DNA of 64,000 nucleotides. Source: Cryptomeria japonica. Its lineage: Eukaryota; Streptophyta; Pinopsida; Cupressales; Cupressaceae. How positions within the stretch are numbered: the stretch's first letter is position 1; each line of letters opens with the position of its first letter. Positions 1 to 11,538 of the stretch are shown here, one piece after another. The stretch lies in NCBI RefSeq assembly GCF_030272615.1, contig NC_081414.1:908367009-908431008 (forward strand). Reading direction: 5' to 3'. Below the pieces are notes generated by a model that was given only the letters and a program-made list of their open reading frames with translations, was not told the DNA's origin and searched no databases. The translations under genes were made by a program, and so were the position numbers.

Positions 1-249
1 AATTTATTTAAAAGAGGAATAGGGGGATTTAATTAAATAAATAGATTTTATTTATTTAATTGATTTGCATTTGATTTAATGAATTAATTAGAATAAATTG
101 AATAATTTATTTAATTAATAGGAGAATGTTTGGAGATGAATTAATTAAATATTAATTTAATTAACTGATGGCTAGTGGATTTTTAATCAAATAAATAGCG
201 AATATTTATTTAATTAAGCTAGACAGATTCGTGTGACTACAGATTCAAC
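1..249. other. AT-rich segment, no gene
   Basis: Very AT-rich sequence with recurring aattaattaaataaata-like strings. I see no coding frame and no homology to the three gypsy elements of the window. It ends where the E0 polyprotein similarity begins, so it may be a later insertion or diverged element sequence. Its nature is undetermined. Confidence 0.5.
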
Positions 250-3133
250 TAAAGAAGAATAAAATTCTCAAAGGTTTGGTTGTTTTAGAAAGGGTGTTCA
301 ATAGTCAAGATAAAGCTAAGGTTGTTACCACTGCCCCACACCCTGAATATTTAGAAGAAATTATTCTTGGGATGGAAGAAGCCCCAAGGAAGGTATATGT
401 TGGAAAGAAAATGTCACCCAGGGTCAAAAAAATGTTAATTGATTTATTGAGAAAATACAAGCATGTTTTTGCTTGGTCGTATGATGATTTGAAGGCTTAC
501 AGGGAAGATCTATTTTTAGCATGAGATTCATTTGAAAGAAAATGCCAAGCCTTTTAGGCAAAAATAGAGGTCTATTATTCCAACATTAGCACCTAAAATG
601 CAAGAGGAGATAGTTAAGCTAAGAGATGTTGGGATTATAATACCTATCAGATATTCATCATGGGTGTCTAACTTGGTACCTGTCAGAAAAAAGAATGGAG
701 ATATCAGACCATGTGTTTATTTCAAAAATTTGAATATATCTTCATTAAAAGACAATTATCCATTGCCAAATATGGAAGTAATGTTACAAAGGGTAACAGG
801 TTGCAAACTTTTATCCATGATGGATGGATTTTCAGGTTATAACCAAGTGATGGTTAGAGAGTTAGAACAATACAAAACAACATTTACTACACCTTGGGGA
901 ACCTATGTTTATATAAGAATGCCTTTTTGTTTAACAAATGCAGGAGCAACATTTCAAAGAGCCATGGATGTTGCATTTTCTAATATTATAAATGTATTCT
1001 TAGTGGTATATCAGGATGATTTAAGAACTTATTCCAAGAAGGAAAGTGATCATTGTGGTCACCTTGAAAAAAATTTAATAGAGCTGTTGAATATGGGATA
1101 TCCTTAAACCCCCAAAAATTTGCTTTTGGGGTAACTGAAGGTAAGTTGTTGGGTCACATTGTTTCAAAAGATTGTGTGAGAATTGACCCAGAGAGGATAA
1201 TAGTGATAGACAAAGTCCCTCAGCCCATAATAGTGAAAGGTATTCAATCTTTCTTTGGGCAAATAATTTTTGTAAGAAGGTTGGTCACTAATTTTGCTGA
1301 AATTAGTAGACCTATATCCAAAATGTTAAAGAAAGGTGCAAAAATTGAATGGAATGAGGAGCCAGTCAAGGCATTCCAAGAGATTAAATAAGCTATTAAA
1401 AATAAACATGTTCTTAAGACACCTGATTATGGAAAACCTATGCAGATATTTTTATTTGCATCTTTTCATACCATTGCTTTTCTATTGTTGAAAAGAATTT
1501 AGAAGGCTTTGAACAACCTATAGCATTTTTTAGTAAATCTTTGCAAGCTGCAGAATTGAAGTATGGTTTAAATGAAAAGAAAGCTTATGCACTAGTGAAG
1601 GTTGTTAAAGCTATTAGGAGTTACCTGATGGGAGCAATAGTAGTTGCGTATGTGCCTAGTGCTGCAATTAAAGATATTTTCACACAACAAGAAGTGTCTA
1701 GAAGAAGATGTCGATGGATAAACAGGATCCAAGAATTCAATATTGATATCAAAATCACTAAATTAGTGAGAGGGTTAGGATTGGAAAAGTTAATGGATCA
1801 GAGTAATTTGGATGCCAATTAAATAAATATTGTGGAAGAAAAGCACAGGTCTTGTATTTGTGATATGGATGGTTACAAATGGTATGATGATATCATATAT
1901 TATTTACAAAGGATGAAATGTCCTGAAGATATGACTAATAATAAAAGGAGAACATTAAAATTACATTCTATTAAATATTCCATTGTAAATGGGAAGCTCT
2001 GGTGGAGGAACAGTGATGGTGTCATGTTGAAATGTGTTGACCAGGATCAAGCTCAGAAGTTGTTGTCTGAAATACATAGTGGAGTTTGTAGAGGGCATTA
2101 TATGGCTAAAATAATTTCACACAAAGTATTGAGAGTTGGTTTCTGGTGGCCGACAATTTTCAAAGATGCACATCAACTCGTCAAGAAATGTGACCCATGC
2201 CAAAGATTCTCAGGAAAATTAAAATTTTCAGGAAATTTTCCATTAAGACCTATAAATGTGCAAGCTTCATTTCAGCGGTGGGGTATAGATTTCATTAGAG
2301 AAATGGCATGCAAATCAAGTAGTGGCCATTCTTGGATTTTAGTAACCACTGATTATTTCACTAAGTGGGTTGAAGTTGTACCCACTAAAAAAGCAACAAG
2401 TAAGGTGGTAATCGATTTCTCTACAGATAATATATTGACTAGATTTGGATGTCCAAAGAGGATAGTCTCTGATAATGCAATGAGTTTCAGGTGAGAAGAA
2501 TATGAAGACTTATGCAATAAATATGGTATCCAGATTTATTATTCATCACCTTACCACCCACAAGGAAATAGGCAAGCTGAATCCAGTAACAAAAGTTTGA
2601 TGAAGATTATTAAATGAATTTTAAAAAAGAATAAAAAGGCTTGGGATTCAAAGCTAAGATTAGCTGTTTGGACAGACAAGGTAACAATCAAGAAAGCAAT
2701 TGGGTGAGCACCTTTTGATTTGGTGTATGGTAGACAAACAAGGTTACCCCAAAATAATCTGATGGAGATGTATAAATTTGTCCAAACTTATAACAATGAT
2801 ATAGATGATGATATGTAGTTGATAATTGAGGCTCTAATGGAATTAGATGAAGCTAGAAGAGAAGCAAGTACAAGAAATACAAAGTTATAGATGCAAGTTA
2901 AAAACCTGTATGACAAAAGAACAACTGCAAGTATTTTTCAGGTTAATGATTTGGTTCTGATGTGGAATGCCAAAATAGAAGAAAAAGGAAAACATGGCAA
3001 GTTTTATGTCATTTGGCTAGGCCCATATCTTATTCAAAGCAAATTGGGAGAAGATTCTTATTTCCAGGATATACATGGTGATACTCTTGAATTGCCTATT
3101 CATGGACAATTCTTGAAGCTCTACTTTTCTTGA
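250..3133 (+). pseudogene. pol: E0 pol remnant: RT, RNase H, integrase
   Basis: Broken gypsy-type polyprotein that would copy the element RNA and integrate the cDNA. The linker before RT is at 276-524. RT blocks (LVPVRKKNG near 685, VYQDDL at 1005-1022) lie in 598-1390. The RNase H after RT (about 1400-1820) has lost its catalytic aspartates: the first site reads LFASFH and the later one AYVPSA. Integrase (1832-2890) has the HHCC zinc region near 2075-2200, then WGIDF, SDNA and QAESSN, so the D, D, E triad is readable. A GPY-type C-terminus (WLGPYLI) lies at 2891-3133. Frameshifts near 520, 1105, 1390 and 1500, and stops at 2492, 2617, 2705, 2816 and 2888, kill it. Protease and the upstream extra RNase H are absent here. 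Confidence 0.85.
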
Positions 3134-3297
3134 AAGTAGTTATTTTCCATGAGCATTAGTTAGATTTTGTATATATTAGTTTAGTTTCTTTTCAGTTGAG
3201 GGTACCTTATCCAGGTAATTTCTTTTTGGTCTACTCTGTAATTGGTCTGCTTCACCCAAATATTTTGTTTTCTCATTTCATTCCTATGAAATGAACA

Positions 3298-3312
3298 TCC
3301 CCAACTAGAGCC
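3298..3312 (+). other. Conserved pre-LTR motif of E0
   Basis: TCCCCAACTAGAGCC sits just before the inferred 3' LTR start. Nearly the same string precedes the 3' LTR of E1 (28090-28104) and E2 (43447-43460). No classical purine-only tract is seen here, so this may mark the plus-strand priming region. Confidence 0.5.
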
Positions 3313-4309
3313 ACTAATAGGACCTAAAACTATGTCTTGCAAAATTTGGTCATCCTAGTTTTATTTTTGTCCTTGGTAAAGTTATCAGGGTTTAGGGCTA
3401 TAAGGGTTGTGTCTTTTATGATTAAAAAGTGGTTTGAAAGTAAGTTTTTAGTCCCTGATATATTCTATTGTTACCTTTTTTCTTACTTAAGGCTGAGAGT
3501 TTTACTTTCGTTCGTGGGGCCATTTTTATTTCCTAAGTATTAAATGTTGATCAACCGGTTTGTGAAATATGCTATTCCTAAGTCATCTACATGAAATTCC
3601 CTATAACCGGTCCCCTTTTAAAATACTTATTCCCACGCTTATATTTTCCTAAGTCTGAAAAGTCCTAAATACTTTGACTATTTGATAAAGACGGGACAAA
3701 TCCAATGGCTAATGCTCCCTCGCGATCAAAGATGCGAGGATTTTAATGACCGCGACATCGTGAGATTATGCCCCATGTTATCGGTGGAAACCGACAGGGT
3801 TAGCAATGTAACTGGTCGAAAGTATTATGTTACCGGTTTGCAGGCAGTAAAGGTTGAGTTACTAACAGTCCCATCAATTTGCACATGTTCAGAATGAATG
3901 AAGATGTTTTATCCTGAGGTAAAAGGTGTTTGATTTTTAAGTTCAAGAAGAGTCAACCAGAAGTATGTTAGGCGGTAAAGTTTGAACAGATCAAACAACC
4001 CTCATATTCTTGCAATGGAATTTTCAAGGTGGTTACGGACCGCGACATCGCGAGATGATGCCACGTGTCTTGAATTGGCCAAAAAGACCTATAGTGGGGT
4101 TGCTGATGGAGTTCGACAGAAAGATGAGGTGTTGCTGATTTGTCACAATTTTGTGGGGCCATTGATACAGATGAAAGAACAAGTGCTGAGTCAATAAGGA
4201 GATGATCGTTGGATTGGCCAATAGGAAGACGATTGACGACTAGTTTTCAAACTTTTTAAATACAAATTTATGAGCCATTTTTTTGCTTGCATGAATATTA
4301 ATGGCAAAT

Positions 4310-5233
4310 GAGACATTTGTGTCCTTTCCTGGACAATAATTAAAAGACTCAAAGGTTTTTCATTCACAAAAGATTTCATAGAAATTCTGAACAATTTCTT
4401 GCTATTGAAGGAGACTGAAATGACCCTCTGCGACACGAAATTGTCATCTCTAGCGAAAATCAAAAGCAGTAAGTTTATCTGAGCTCTCCATATGTTCTTG
4501 AAACAAATTGATATTACAAGTTGTGTGTAAGGTTGAAAAAAAGAAAATTGAATTTGTTCTAGGGTTAAGATACTAGACAAAAAATAGTGAAATCTGTTTA
4601 AATTACTCTAGAAATTTAAAAATCTTGTAATAAGCCCTATTTTTCTTTCCCAAACTTGTAGATATAGTAGAAAGCCCTTGTTTGTAGAAGATGGCTCCCT
4701 CATGGAAAAATTCAGGGTAGGTGGATTATATGAAAAGAAATCTTTATGTTGATTTCTTGGACCCAATTTCAAGGGTATCAGGGGAGACATTTGCATCCTT
4801 TCCCAGACAATAATTAAAAGACTCAAAGGTTTTTCATTCACAAAAGATTTCATAGTAATTCTGAACAATTTCCTGCTGCTGAAGGAGACTGAAACGACCC
4901 TCTACGACACAAAATTGTCATCTCTAGCAAAAATCAAAAGCAGTAAGTTTATCTGAGCTCTCCATATGTTCTTGAAACAAATTGATATTACAAGTTGTGT
5001 GTAAGGTTGAAAAAAAGAAAATTGAATTTGTTCTAGGGTTAAGATACTAGACAGAAAATAGTGAAATCTGTTTGAATTACTCTAGAAATTTAAAACTCTT
5101 GTAATAAGCCCTAGTTTTCTTTCCCAAACTTGGAGATATAGTAGAAAGCCCTTGTTTGTAGAATATGTCTCCCTCACAGAAACATTCAGGGCAGGTGGAT
5201 TATATGAAAAGAAATCTTTATGATGATTTCTTG
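4310..5233 (+). repeat. 474-bp tandem duplication in E0 leader
   Basis: Two copies with a 474-bp period (gagacattt at 4310 and 4784), highly similar throughout. The unit covers the leader and the ORF1 start: ATGGCTCC at 4691 in copy 1 and ATGTCTCC at 5165 in copy 2. Copy 1 ends with ccaatttcaagggtatcagg, which matches sequence at about 5353 beyond copy 2. The original unit was therefore longer, and copy 1 lost about 115 bp. Confidence 0.85.
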
Positions 5234-6370
5234 GACAAAGGAAATTAAATTCCCCATTATCTAGTCCTTGGCAGTATGACTTGGGCAAGTTGGTAGTACC
5301 GGGTGTTTTTATGGATGTCAATTTACTCAAGGCTATTGCAGACAAATATGATCCAATTTCAAGGGTTATCAAGGGAAATGATGGGGAGATTCTATTAAAC
5401 ATCAGAAGGGAGGATTTTCAAGAGATTTTTGACTTGTATGAACCGTCCCCTAGCTTGGTACCAGTAGATTTCAAAGAACAAAAGGCAAAGTATTACAAGA
5501 TGAAGGAATTCATTAGAAAGAATTTCCTTCCAATGCATTTAGCCAGAGCAGGAAGTACAACATACCATATTGTCCTAAGCTCAGAAGAGTCGTTCCCAAT
5601 TGGTGCTTTCTCTCCTTATTTCTAGGCTACTTTCTTCTCTCTATACCAAGTGTTGGGTTTTAGTCCCATTACAGTAATGCCGCCTAATTTCATGTACATG
5701 GCTATGTAGATACAACATCTAGACTTTACAGTAGTTTTTGACTTTGCCCCTTATCTTGAGGAAAATATTCTTGAGTGGTTATTAGACATTAAGAATCAAC
5801 TTGCTGGTATTAAATTCTCCTGGTATTCTTTGCTCATGCACATGTTCCTTTCAAGGAATGCAAATTATTTTGAGGGTACCTTGAACCTCAGAAGGACAAT
5901 AGATAATCACGAGACTCCAATACAACTCTGGAGCACAGACATGTCATGGGATAGACAAGAGCCAAGAGGCTAGCTATATAAGATTTGATAGCAACTTTGC
6001 CTCTTGGTTAAGACAAAAGTTGATAGTGAATTCACCAAGGATTCCTAAAGAATTGCATGATTTTGTGAGACCCAAGGAAAGGGTACCTCTTGCTAGAATT
6101 GAACATAATTGGGGGGATTTTATCCCATACTCTATAAGTACTGTAATCAGAATCTATGGCTTTTTCAGACAGCCTCATGTACTTCCCTTCAATGTTCCTC
6201 TGAGAATGGGTTTTGCTGAGGTGATGTGGCAAATTGGATGTATTCAGGATAAAGATTTAAAAGGAAAAGGAAAAGGGACATTCTTCCTGGATTACACCAT
6301 TATCCCTTATTTTGTGATTATAAAGGGAGGACATGAGCACTTTGACAAATTCTTTTCCCCATATCCTTAT
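5165..6370 (+). pseudogene. E0 LTR-encoded ORF1, N-terminal part
   Basis: Decayed 5' half of the LTR-encoded ORF1, function unknown. The start is chosen at ATG 5165 because the following residues (MSPSQKHSG, then VDYMKRNLYDDFLD) match the E2 ORF1 start (MAPKREFSG, then VNYLERSVCDDFLE). A stop follows at about 5246. Relative to E2 the next roughly 50 codons are missing before LGKLVVPGVFMD at 5281. The shared motif KYDPISRVIKGNDGE is at about 5346, and the block IYGFFRQPHVLPFNVP is near 6160. Stops and frame changes occur near 5623, 5707 and 5970. E5 interrupts the frame at 6370, after SPYPY. I recognise no enzyme motif. Confidence 0.7.
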
Positions 6371-6743
6371 TGGAGTTGAGAAAATACAACACCATAGGAG
6401 CCCAAATGATCTTTGCAAGCTGAAAAACCTATTACAAGGAGAAGCAAGGAAGCAAATCACAGAAGAAAGAAATACATGGAAAATATGCTGAAAAAGAGAG
6501 AGCTCAATATTCACAAAAAATGTAATGTAATAATCCTCCTTGTTACAAAGAAAAGAAAGAACTTAACCTTTAATAGGTCAAGAAGCCCTAAAAGGGAAAA
6601 CCTAGGTTTGCACATAATAATAAATAAAAGATTTACTTATTATGCACCTAAAGTTAGCTTAAGTGTAAAAGAGATAATAGGGAACTTAAAGAATTAAACA
6701 AATATTGTTTAATTAATCAAGTAAATACCAAATTACTCTAACA
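6371..6743 (-). repeat. E5 3' LTR
   Basis: 373-bp copy, in minus-strand terms the 3' LTR because the purine tract abuts it at 6744. It is nearly identical to 8856-9231 apart from scattered substitutions and a 3-bp indel (cctcctt versus cctccttctt). Confidence 0.85.
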
Positions 6744-7344
6744 CCCCCCCTTACGCTAGACTTAGGGAGAAGCTAAAACCTAGAACACCTACTAAAAGTA
6801 GGAAAGATGGGTCGCGTCAACAAGGCCTGATTAGGTACCCAAATACAATGAAATCTCTATGAACTAGATAAATAGAGAAAAACATGTGGGAAAAAACTCT
6901 ACTCCAAAAAGAGATGGAAAAGAACATCACTGAAGTATGAAGAAACTGCAAACATTGTCGAAGAATAACTGTTGATCTGAAGAACCTCCACTGAAATAGA
7001 ACATGACCAGGTAGAGAAGACTGTAATCTGTATGAGTGCCCTCAAATGACACTACTCGAATCAGAAGGAAAACAAGGCAAACAATTGAAATCAAAGATAC
7101 AGATGGCATGAAAACACCAAAGCCTGAAGAGCTAATCAATCAAACCACAAAAGCATTAGAACCAACAAGACAAACCTCCCCATAATGCCGAAGAGGGACA
7201 GAAACACTGAAAACAATGGCCAAGAAGAACTGCATGACGAAGAACCAGGAACAACAAAGGCGTAGAGATAGTACATGATGTCGTGGAAGGAACACTCACT
7301 TGACAAAGGTAGATTGCAAACAAGGCAAACATCAACCCCCTCAT

Positions 7345-7365
7345 GGCACTTTATAAGGAGTGCAT
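7345..7365 (-). other. Leader block shared by E5 and E3
   Basis: On the minus strand this reads catgcactcc followed by ttataaagtgcc. The same block occurs at about 17086-17110 in the E3 leader (aagt in place of cctt), both followed by a G-run. It lies about 1.5 kb from the primer site in E5. Confidence 0.55.
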
Positions 7366-7869
7366 GTACAATAAGGCACAAGATGTGCAAGATCCCAAGT
7401 AAACAATGCATGATGGCACTTTATCTCAATGTGTTTGAATAAATATAGTGCTACAATGATAATAAGATTGGAAATAGAAAGGAGAACCAAAATAGAGACA
7501 TCCTACCCAGAGAAGAGATCCCAAGACCTGAAACAACCAAGATATCCATCAGAGTGCTGAAAAGAAAAAAACTAAATAAAATATGCATGGAGAAGAATCT
7601 AGAAATAAAACTCAGATGGTTGGCAAATACACAGCACATGCTTTTCAAAAATATAAACTTTTCAAAAAACAGAGGTCAGATGCTCATTCTACGTCTCCCA
7701 GAGTGCAAAAAAGAGACCTCACTTTGACTGGAAAAAAAAAATAGTCAAACAGAAAAATTAGAAAAAATTACCAACATGAAAAGGTCTAGCTCGGAACCAA
7801 ATTTTTGACACCTATTCATTTTTGAAAAATTGACTCCGTATGCCCAAGATATGATCAAAACACCAAACC

Positions 7870-8440
7870 CCCCTTCAAAACAAGAGGAAGGGGTAGTCTG
7901 GTGGCTCTGGCGAGCGGAGGTGGCCAGTGAGTGGCGGCTGGTGGCAACTCGGTGGTCAGGTGACAGTTCCCGGTGGCAGCAAGGGTCGGGTGGGGTAGGT
8001 GGTAGTTCTCAGTGGTGGCGGTGGTGGCAAGCGCCAGGTGGGGAGCAGAGGTTCCCAGCGGTAGCGGCAGCAAGGGTCAGGCAGCGGGGAGCTCTGGCAG
8101 GGAGGCAGGTGCTGCGGATTCCGGTGGGGACTAATTTGGGTGATGACAGAAGTAGCAGTGGTGGGGAGCTGTAGGGAGGTTGGGGAAGCACAGACGCAGC
8201 AGTGGGGGCCAGGGAGGCACGGACGCAGCGGCGGGGGTTGGGGGCTAGAAGGCGGCGGGGAGCCGGGGAGACGCGGACGTAGCCGTCGGCGGCCGGCGGG
8301 ACCGACAGGGGCTAGCGGGGCCTGGGAGCTGGTAGGGAGCTGGAGGTTGCCAGTGGCAGGGCCTAGTCTGACAGGGCGGTGGGGAAGCCTGTAGCTTGGC
8401 AGGGGGCCCCACGGGTTGCCCCCCCCCCCCCAAAAAGTTT
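7870..8440 (-). other. GC-rich leader segment of E5
   Basis: Strongly GC-rich stretch with repeated ggtggc, cggcgg and gggagc runs, bounded by a C-run at 8419-8432 and A/T homopolymers at 8433-8580. Several overlapping frames are open on both strands, but they look like composition artefacts with no protein similarity I recognise. A comparable GC-rich segment after a G-run is at 16035-16440 in the E3 leader. Confidence 0.6.
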
Positions 8441-8840
8441 TTTTAAAAAAATTTTTTTGCTAAAAAAACTTCGGCCCTTTTTTTTAAAGATTTCTTTATT
8501 ATTTTTTATTTTTTTCTTTTTTTTTCCAAAAATCAAAATCCGGCCTACATGACATAAAAAAGAAAAAAAAAATTGAATTTTTTTCTTGAACTGCATGTCA
8601 GGGTCGTATGACCTAGATCTAGAAAAAAATACTCATAGAGGCTCAAGAACCAAAAAGGTCAAATTTTATATGACCATAGGGGTTTTCGGGCCTTCTGAGC
8701 ATGATGGTGAGGTCTATTTAGGCCCAAAGTGTTTAGAAAAAAAAAACCTATCCCTAGGTGCATAAAAAAATTTCTAAAACCCCAGATTTGCTTCCAATGC
8801 AAAAATTCTCAAAATAAGAATAGATAGCTGCAGATTTGAA

Positions 8841-8852
8841 GCTTTGATAACA
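8841..8852 (-). other. E5 primer-binding site (tRNA-iMet type)
   Basis: The minus strand reads TGTTATCAAAGC, two mismatches from the copia primer site TGGTATCAGAGC seen intact at 12876, 60085 and 62617. It lies 3 nt inside the 5' LTR, the normal spacing. Confidence 0.75.
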
Positions 8853-8855
8853 TAT

Positions 8856-9231
8856 TAGAGTTGAGAAAATACAACACCACAGGAGCCCAAATGATCTCTG
8901 CAAGTTGAAAAACTTGTTACAAGGAGAAGCAAGGAAGCAAATCATAGAAGAAAGAAATACATAGAAAATATGCTCAAAAAGAGAGAGCTCAATATTCACA
9001 AAAAATGTAATGTAATAATCCTCCTTCTTGTTACAAAAAAAAGAAAGAACTTAACCTTTAATAGGTCAAGAAGCCCTAAAAGGGAAAACCTAGGTTTGCA
9101 CATAATAATAAATAAAAGAATTATTTATTATGCACCTAAAGTTAGCTTAAGTGTAAAAGAGATAATAGGAAACTTAAAGAATTAAACAAATATTGTTTAA
9201 TTAATCAAGTAAATACCCAATTACTCTAACA
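8856..9231 (-). repeat. E5 5' LTR
   Basis: 376-bp partner of 6371-6743. On the plus strand its left terminal TG has become TA; its right end is ctctaaca. The E0 ORF1 resumes immediately after it. Confidence 0.85.
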
Positions 9232-11538
9232 ATCATTTGGGGGTAAGTATAGCTAGAAACAATGATCCTGAGGTTTTTTACAACACTTTTAGAAGGATAA
9301 TAAAAGGATCTTTATTGTTCCATGTGCATAATTTTCTTGAGTACTTAGTCAGGAATGAATTTAACCCCACAATGCAGGAATGGAGAAAAGAGAAGTGGAT
9401 AATTTTTAGAAAATTATGGGCTGCTATTTAGAAGATGGATCCAAAATATGATCCATTAAAGGATTCTTCCCCATTCCATGCCAATATTGAATTTTTTATG
9501 AAATTTTTTGATGAATTGACTAAGGTCTTAAGAGAGAAGCTAGCCAGACTTGAAGAATTTCATGGCCAACAACAATTAAGCTCACAACCTCTTGTATCCC
9601 AGTTAGCAATTGGTGTGATAGCAGAGAGGCTTGTTCAAGAATCTCTACACAAAAGAGTTAGAGAAGAAGTAAGTGAGGAAGAAGATAGTAACAATGATAG
9701 TGGGAGATTGATAAGGAGAAAGGGTAAGAAGATGATGAGTTCAAAAACCTTTTCCCAAGATACAAACTAAGCCTCTTCAAAGAGTCGGGATCATTGATCT
9801 TGAAGATTTTGATAGAAGTCCCTCGCCATCAGCTATATCCTTTTCACCAGCAAGGCAAGATGAAGCTCAGGTGGAGGGAGACAGGTTTGTTGCAACAAGT
9901 GCAAAAATGCAGATGGGTATTCCTGTATTGCCTCTTAATTTGGAGTTGGATCTTACTCCCTTGGATATCCAGGGTAAAGCCTTCAAAGATGCAAGAAATG
10001 AGGCATGTAATAATTTCCTTGAGGATGATGCATTTGTAAAAAGCCCAGCCTTTTTACAGTTACTATGGAAAACAAAGGTTGAGGAATATAAAGGAAGGAT
10101 TGCTGAGAGGAAGGCCTAAAGGCCAAATAGATTAGACCAAGAAATCCAAGAGGAAGTAAAAAATGAAATGAAGGAAGAGTTCAAGGAAATCACTGCTGAT
10201 GAGAGCAGGAAAATTATAAGTCAGGCTGGAGTCTTGATATTGCCACAATGGGATATAGCAGATGCAGTGGTATTTGATGCAATTAGGAAATCAAAGGAAA
10301 AAGAAGCAGGGTTAGCATTGAGAGGATCAAACTTTGTAGATGATTATGCAACCTTTGCTATATGGGCATTAGAGGAAGGACCTAGGAAGCCTAACATCAG
10401 TGATTTAAACCCTAAATTGAGGGGAAGCTTGATTATAAAGAGAGAGAATGACACATCAAGTGTAGAGGCTACAAAATTGAATGTTGATGTTGCTAAGATG
10501 GCATATGAGAGTGCAAAAAAGGAAGCTCCAGAGAGGGTGGAGCTGATGAAGAAATTTGATAAACTTTTTAATGATTATAATGCATCTCAGAAAAGATGTG
10601 TGGAGTTGCAAACGAGAGTGCAACTCCTTGAGCAAGGACAAATAAAGGTTTCCTATCTCGCACTTGCAGGACCGTTTGAGCCATCAACATCCAGGTCACC
10701 ACCTATGGTCCAAGGAGGAGAAGCAACTCAAATAAATACAAGTACTAATATCCTTGGCATGGCATTAGTCCCATATGATGATGATGAGCCTGATACTAGC
10801 AGATCAACTGAACCAAATGAATCTCAGCTTTTGGAGAAGATTGTTGAATTAGAAAGTAAATTGAAAGAATCAGAAAAACAATCAGCTAAGGAGCAGAAGG
10901 ATATAGTTAGCTATGTGCTAACTCATTTAAATGAGAAAATTGAAAGCAGGTTAAACAATATTCATGCCTTATATTCTTTACTTTTTGATGCTATTCAAAA
11001 GTTTAATGATGATTAAAAAGTGGCAATTCCCCTGTTTACAAAGTGGTTATAAAGGACAAATGAGCTTAGAATGATGTCCATGGCCTCTAAATTTCATACT
11101 GAGAGGCCACATGCACTCCAACCAACATATTTGTTGGTGAAATAAATGCAAAAAACCCAAATTATGCCAGAAAATATAGAAAGAAAGGTAAGGGAATTGA
11201 TGAAGAGTTTTAGTGAATTAGAACAAACTCTTTTGTCAGACATTGAAGATAGAGAAGGGGCAGTTAAGCCTTTGATGTCTTGGAAGGAAGAGGCAGAGAG
11301 AGTCATCAACACCTAGGTAGAAATGATTTGTGATGGGCTAAATATGGATATGCTAGAGGATAGTATGGATAAAATTATTGGTACAGGGCTATTTTTTGAA
11401 ACTTTTGAAAGAGAGGCAAACTAAGTAGTCATTATGTATATTCTATATTGGAAAAAAGAAGATGAAGTAATGAACTTCAATTGGCCCTCTGATGAAGACT
11501 ATAGTGTGTGGAGTGGCATGTATTTGAATGATGAATAG
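9232..11538 (+). pseudogene. E0 LTR-encoded ORF1, C-terminal part
   Basis: Continuation of ORF1 after E5. Readable blocks are FLEYLVRNEFNP (about 9332), an acidic basic-residue-rich segment (9600-9720), SQAGVLILPQWDIADAVV (about 10218) and a predicted coiled-coil-like glutamate/lysine-rich stretch (10500-10960). The last homology to E2 is NFNWPSDEDYSVW (about 11472), ending at TAG near 11536. The blocks LILPxWDIADA and NFxWP are shared with E2 (34050 and 35200). Several frameshifts separate the pieces (near 9434, 9770 and 10119). Function is unknown. The charged coiled-coil C-terminus suggests a structural or protein-binding role rather than an enzyme, but this is inference. Confidence 0.7.

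Larger units (their letters stand above)
6371..9231 (-). mobile_element. E5: antisense non-autonomous copia-like element
   Basis: A 2,861-bp element inserted in reverse in the E0 ORF1. Two direct repeats of 373 and 376 bp (6371-6743, 8856-9231) are its LTRs; on the minus strand they start TGTTAGAG. A C-run at 6744-6750 is its purine tract on the minus strand. A tRNA-iMet-like primer site lies at 8841-8852. No gag or pol is present. Parts of the leader match the E3 leader, including tgcact, a 3-bp variable spot, then tataaagtgcc (7345-7365 versus about 17088-17110), so E5 looks like a deletion derivative of an E3-related family. Target duplication is unclear (cttat left, atcat right). Confidence 0.8.

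Noticed and set aside
4191..5402. Minus-strand ORFs of 86 to 129 codons in the E0 LTR
   Set aside because: They are the reverse of the duplicated leader, repeat each other because of the duplication, and have no recognisable domain.
7830..8433. Overlapping open frames on both strands in the GC-rich part of E5
   Set aside because: Low-complexity Gly/Arg/Trp or Pro/Ala-rich translations with no conserved motif; open because of base composition.
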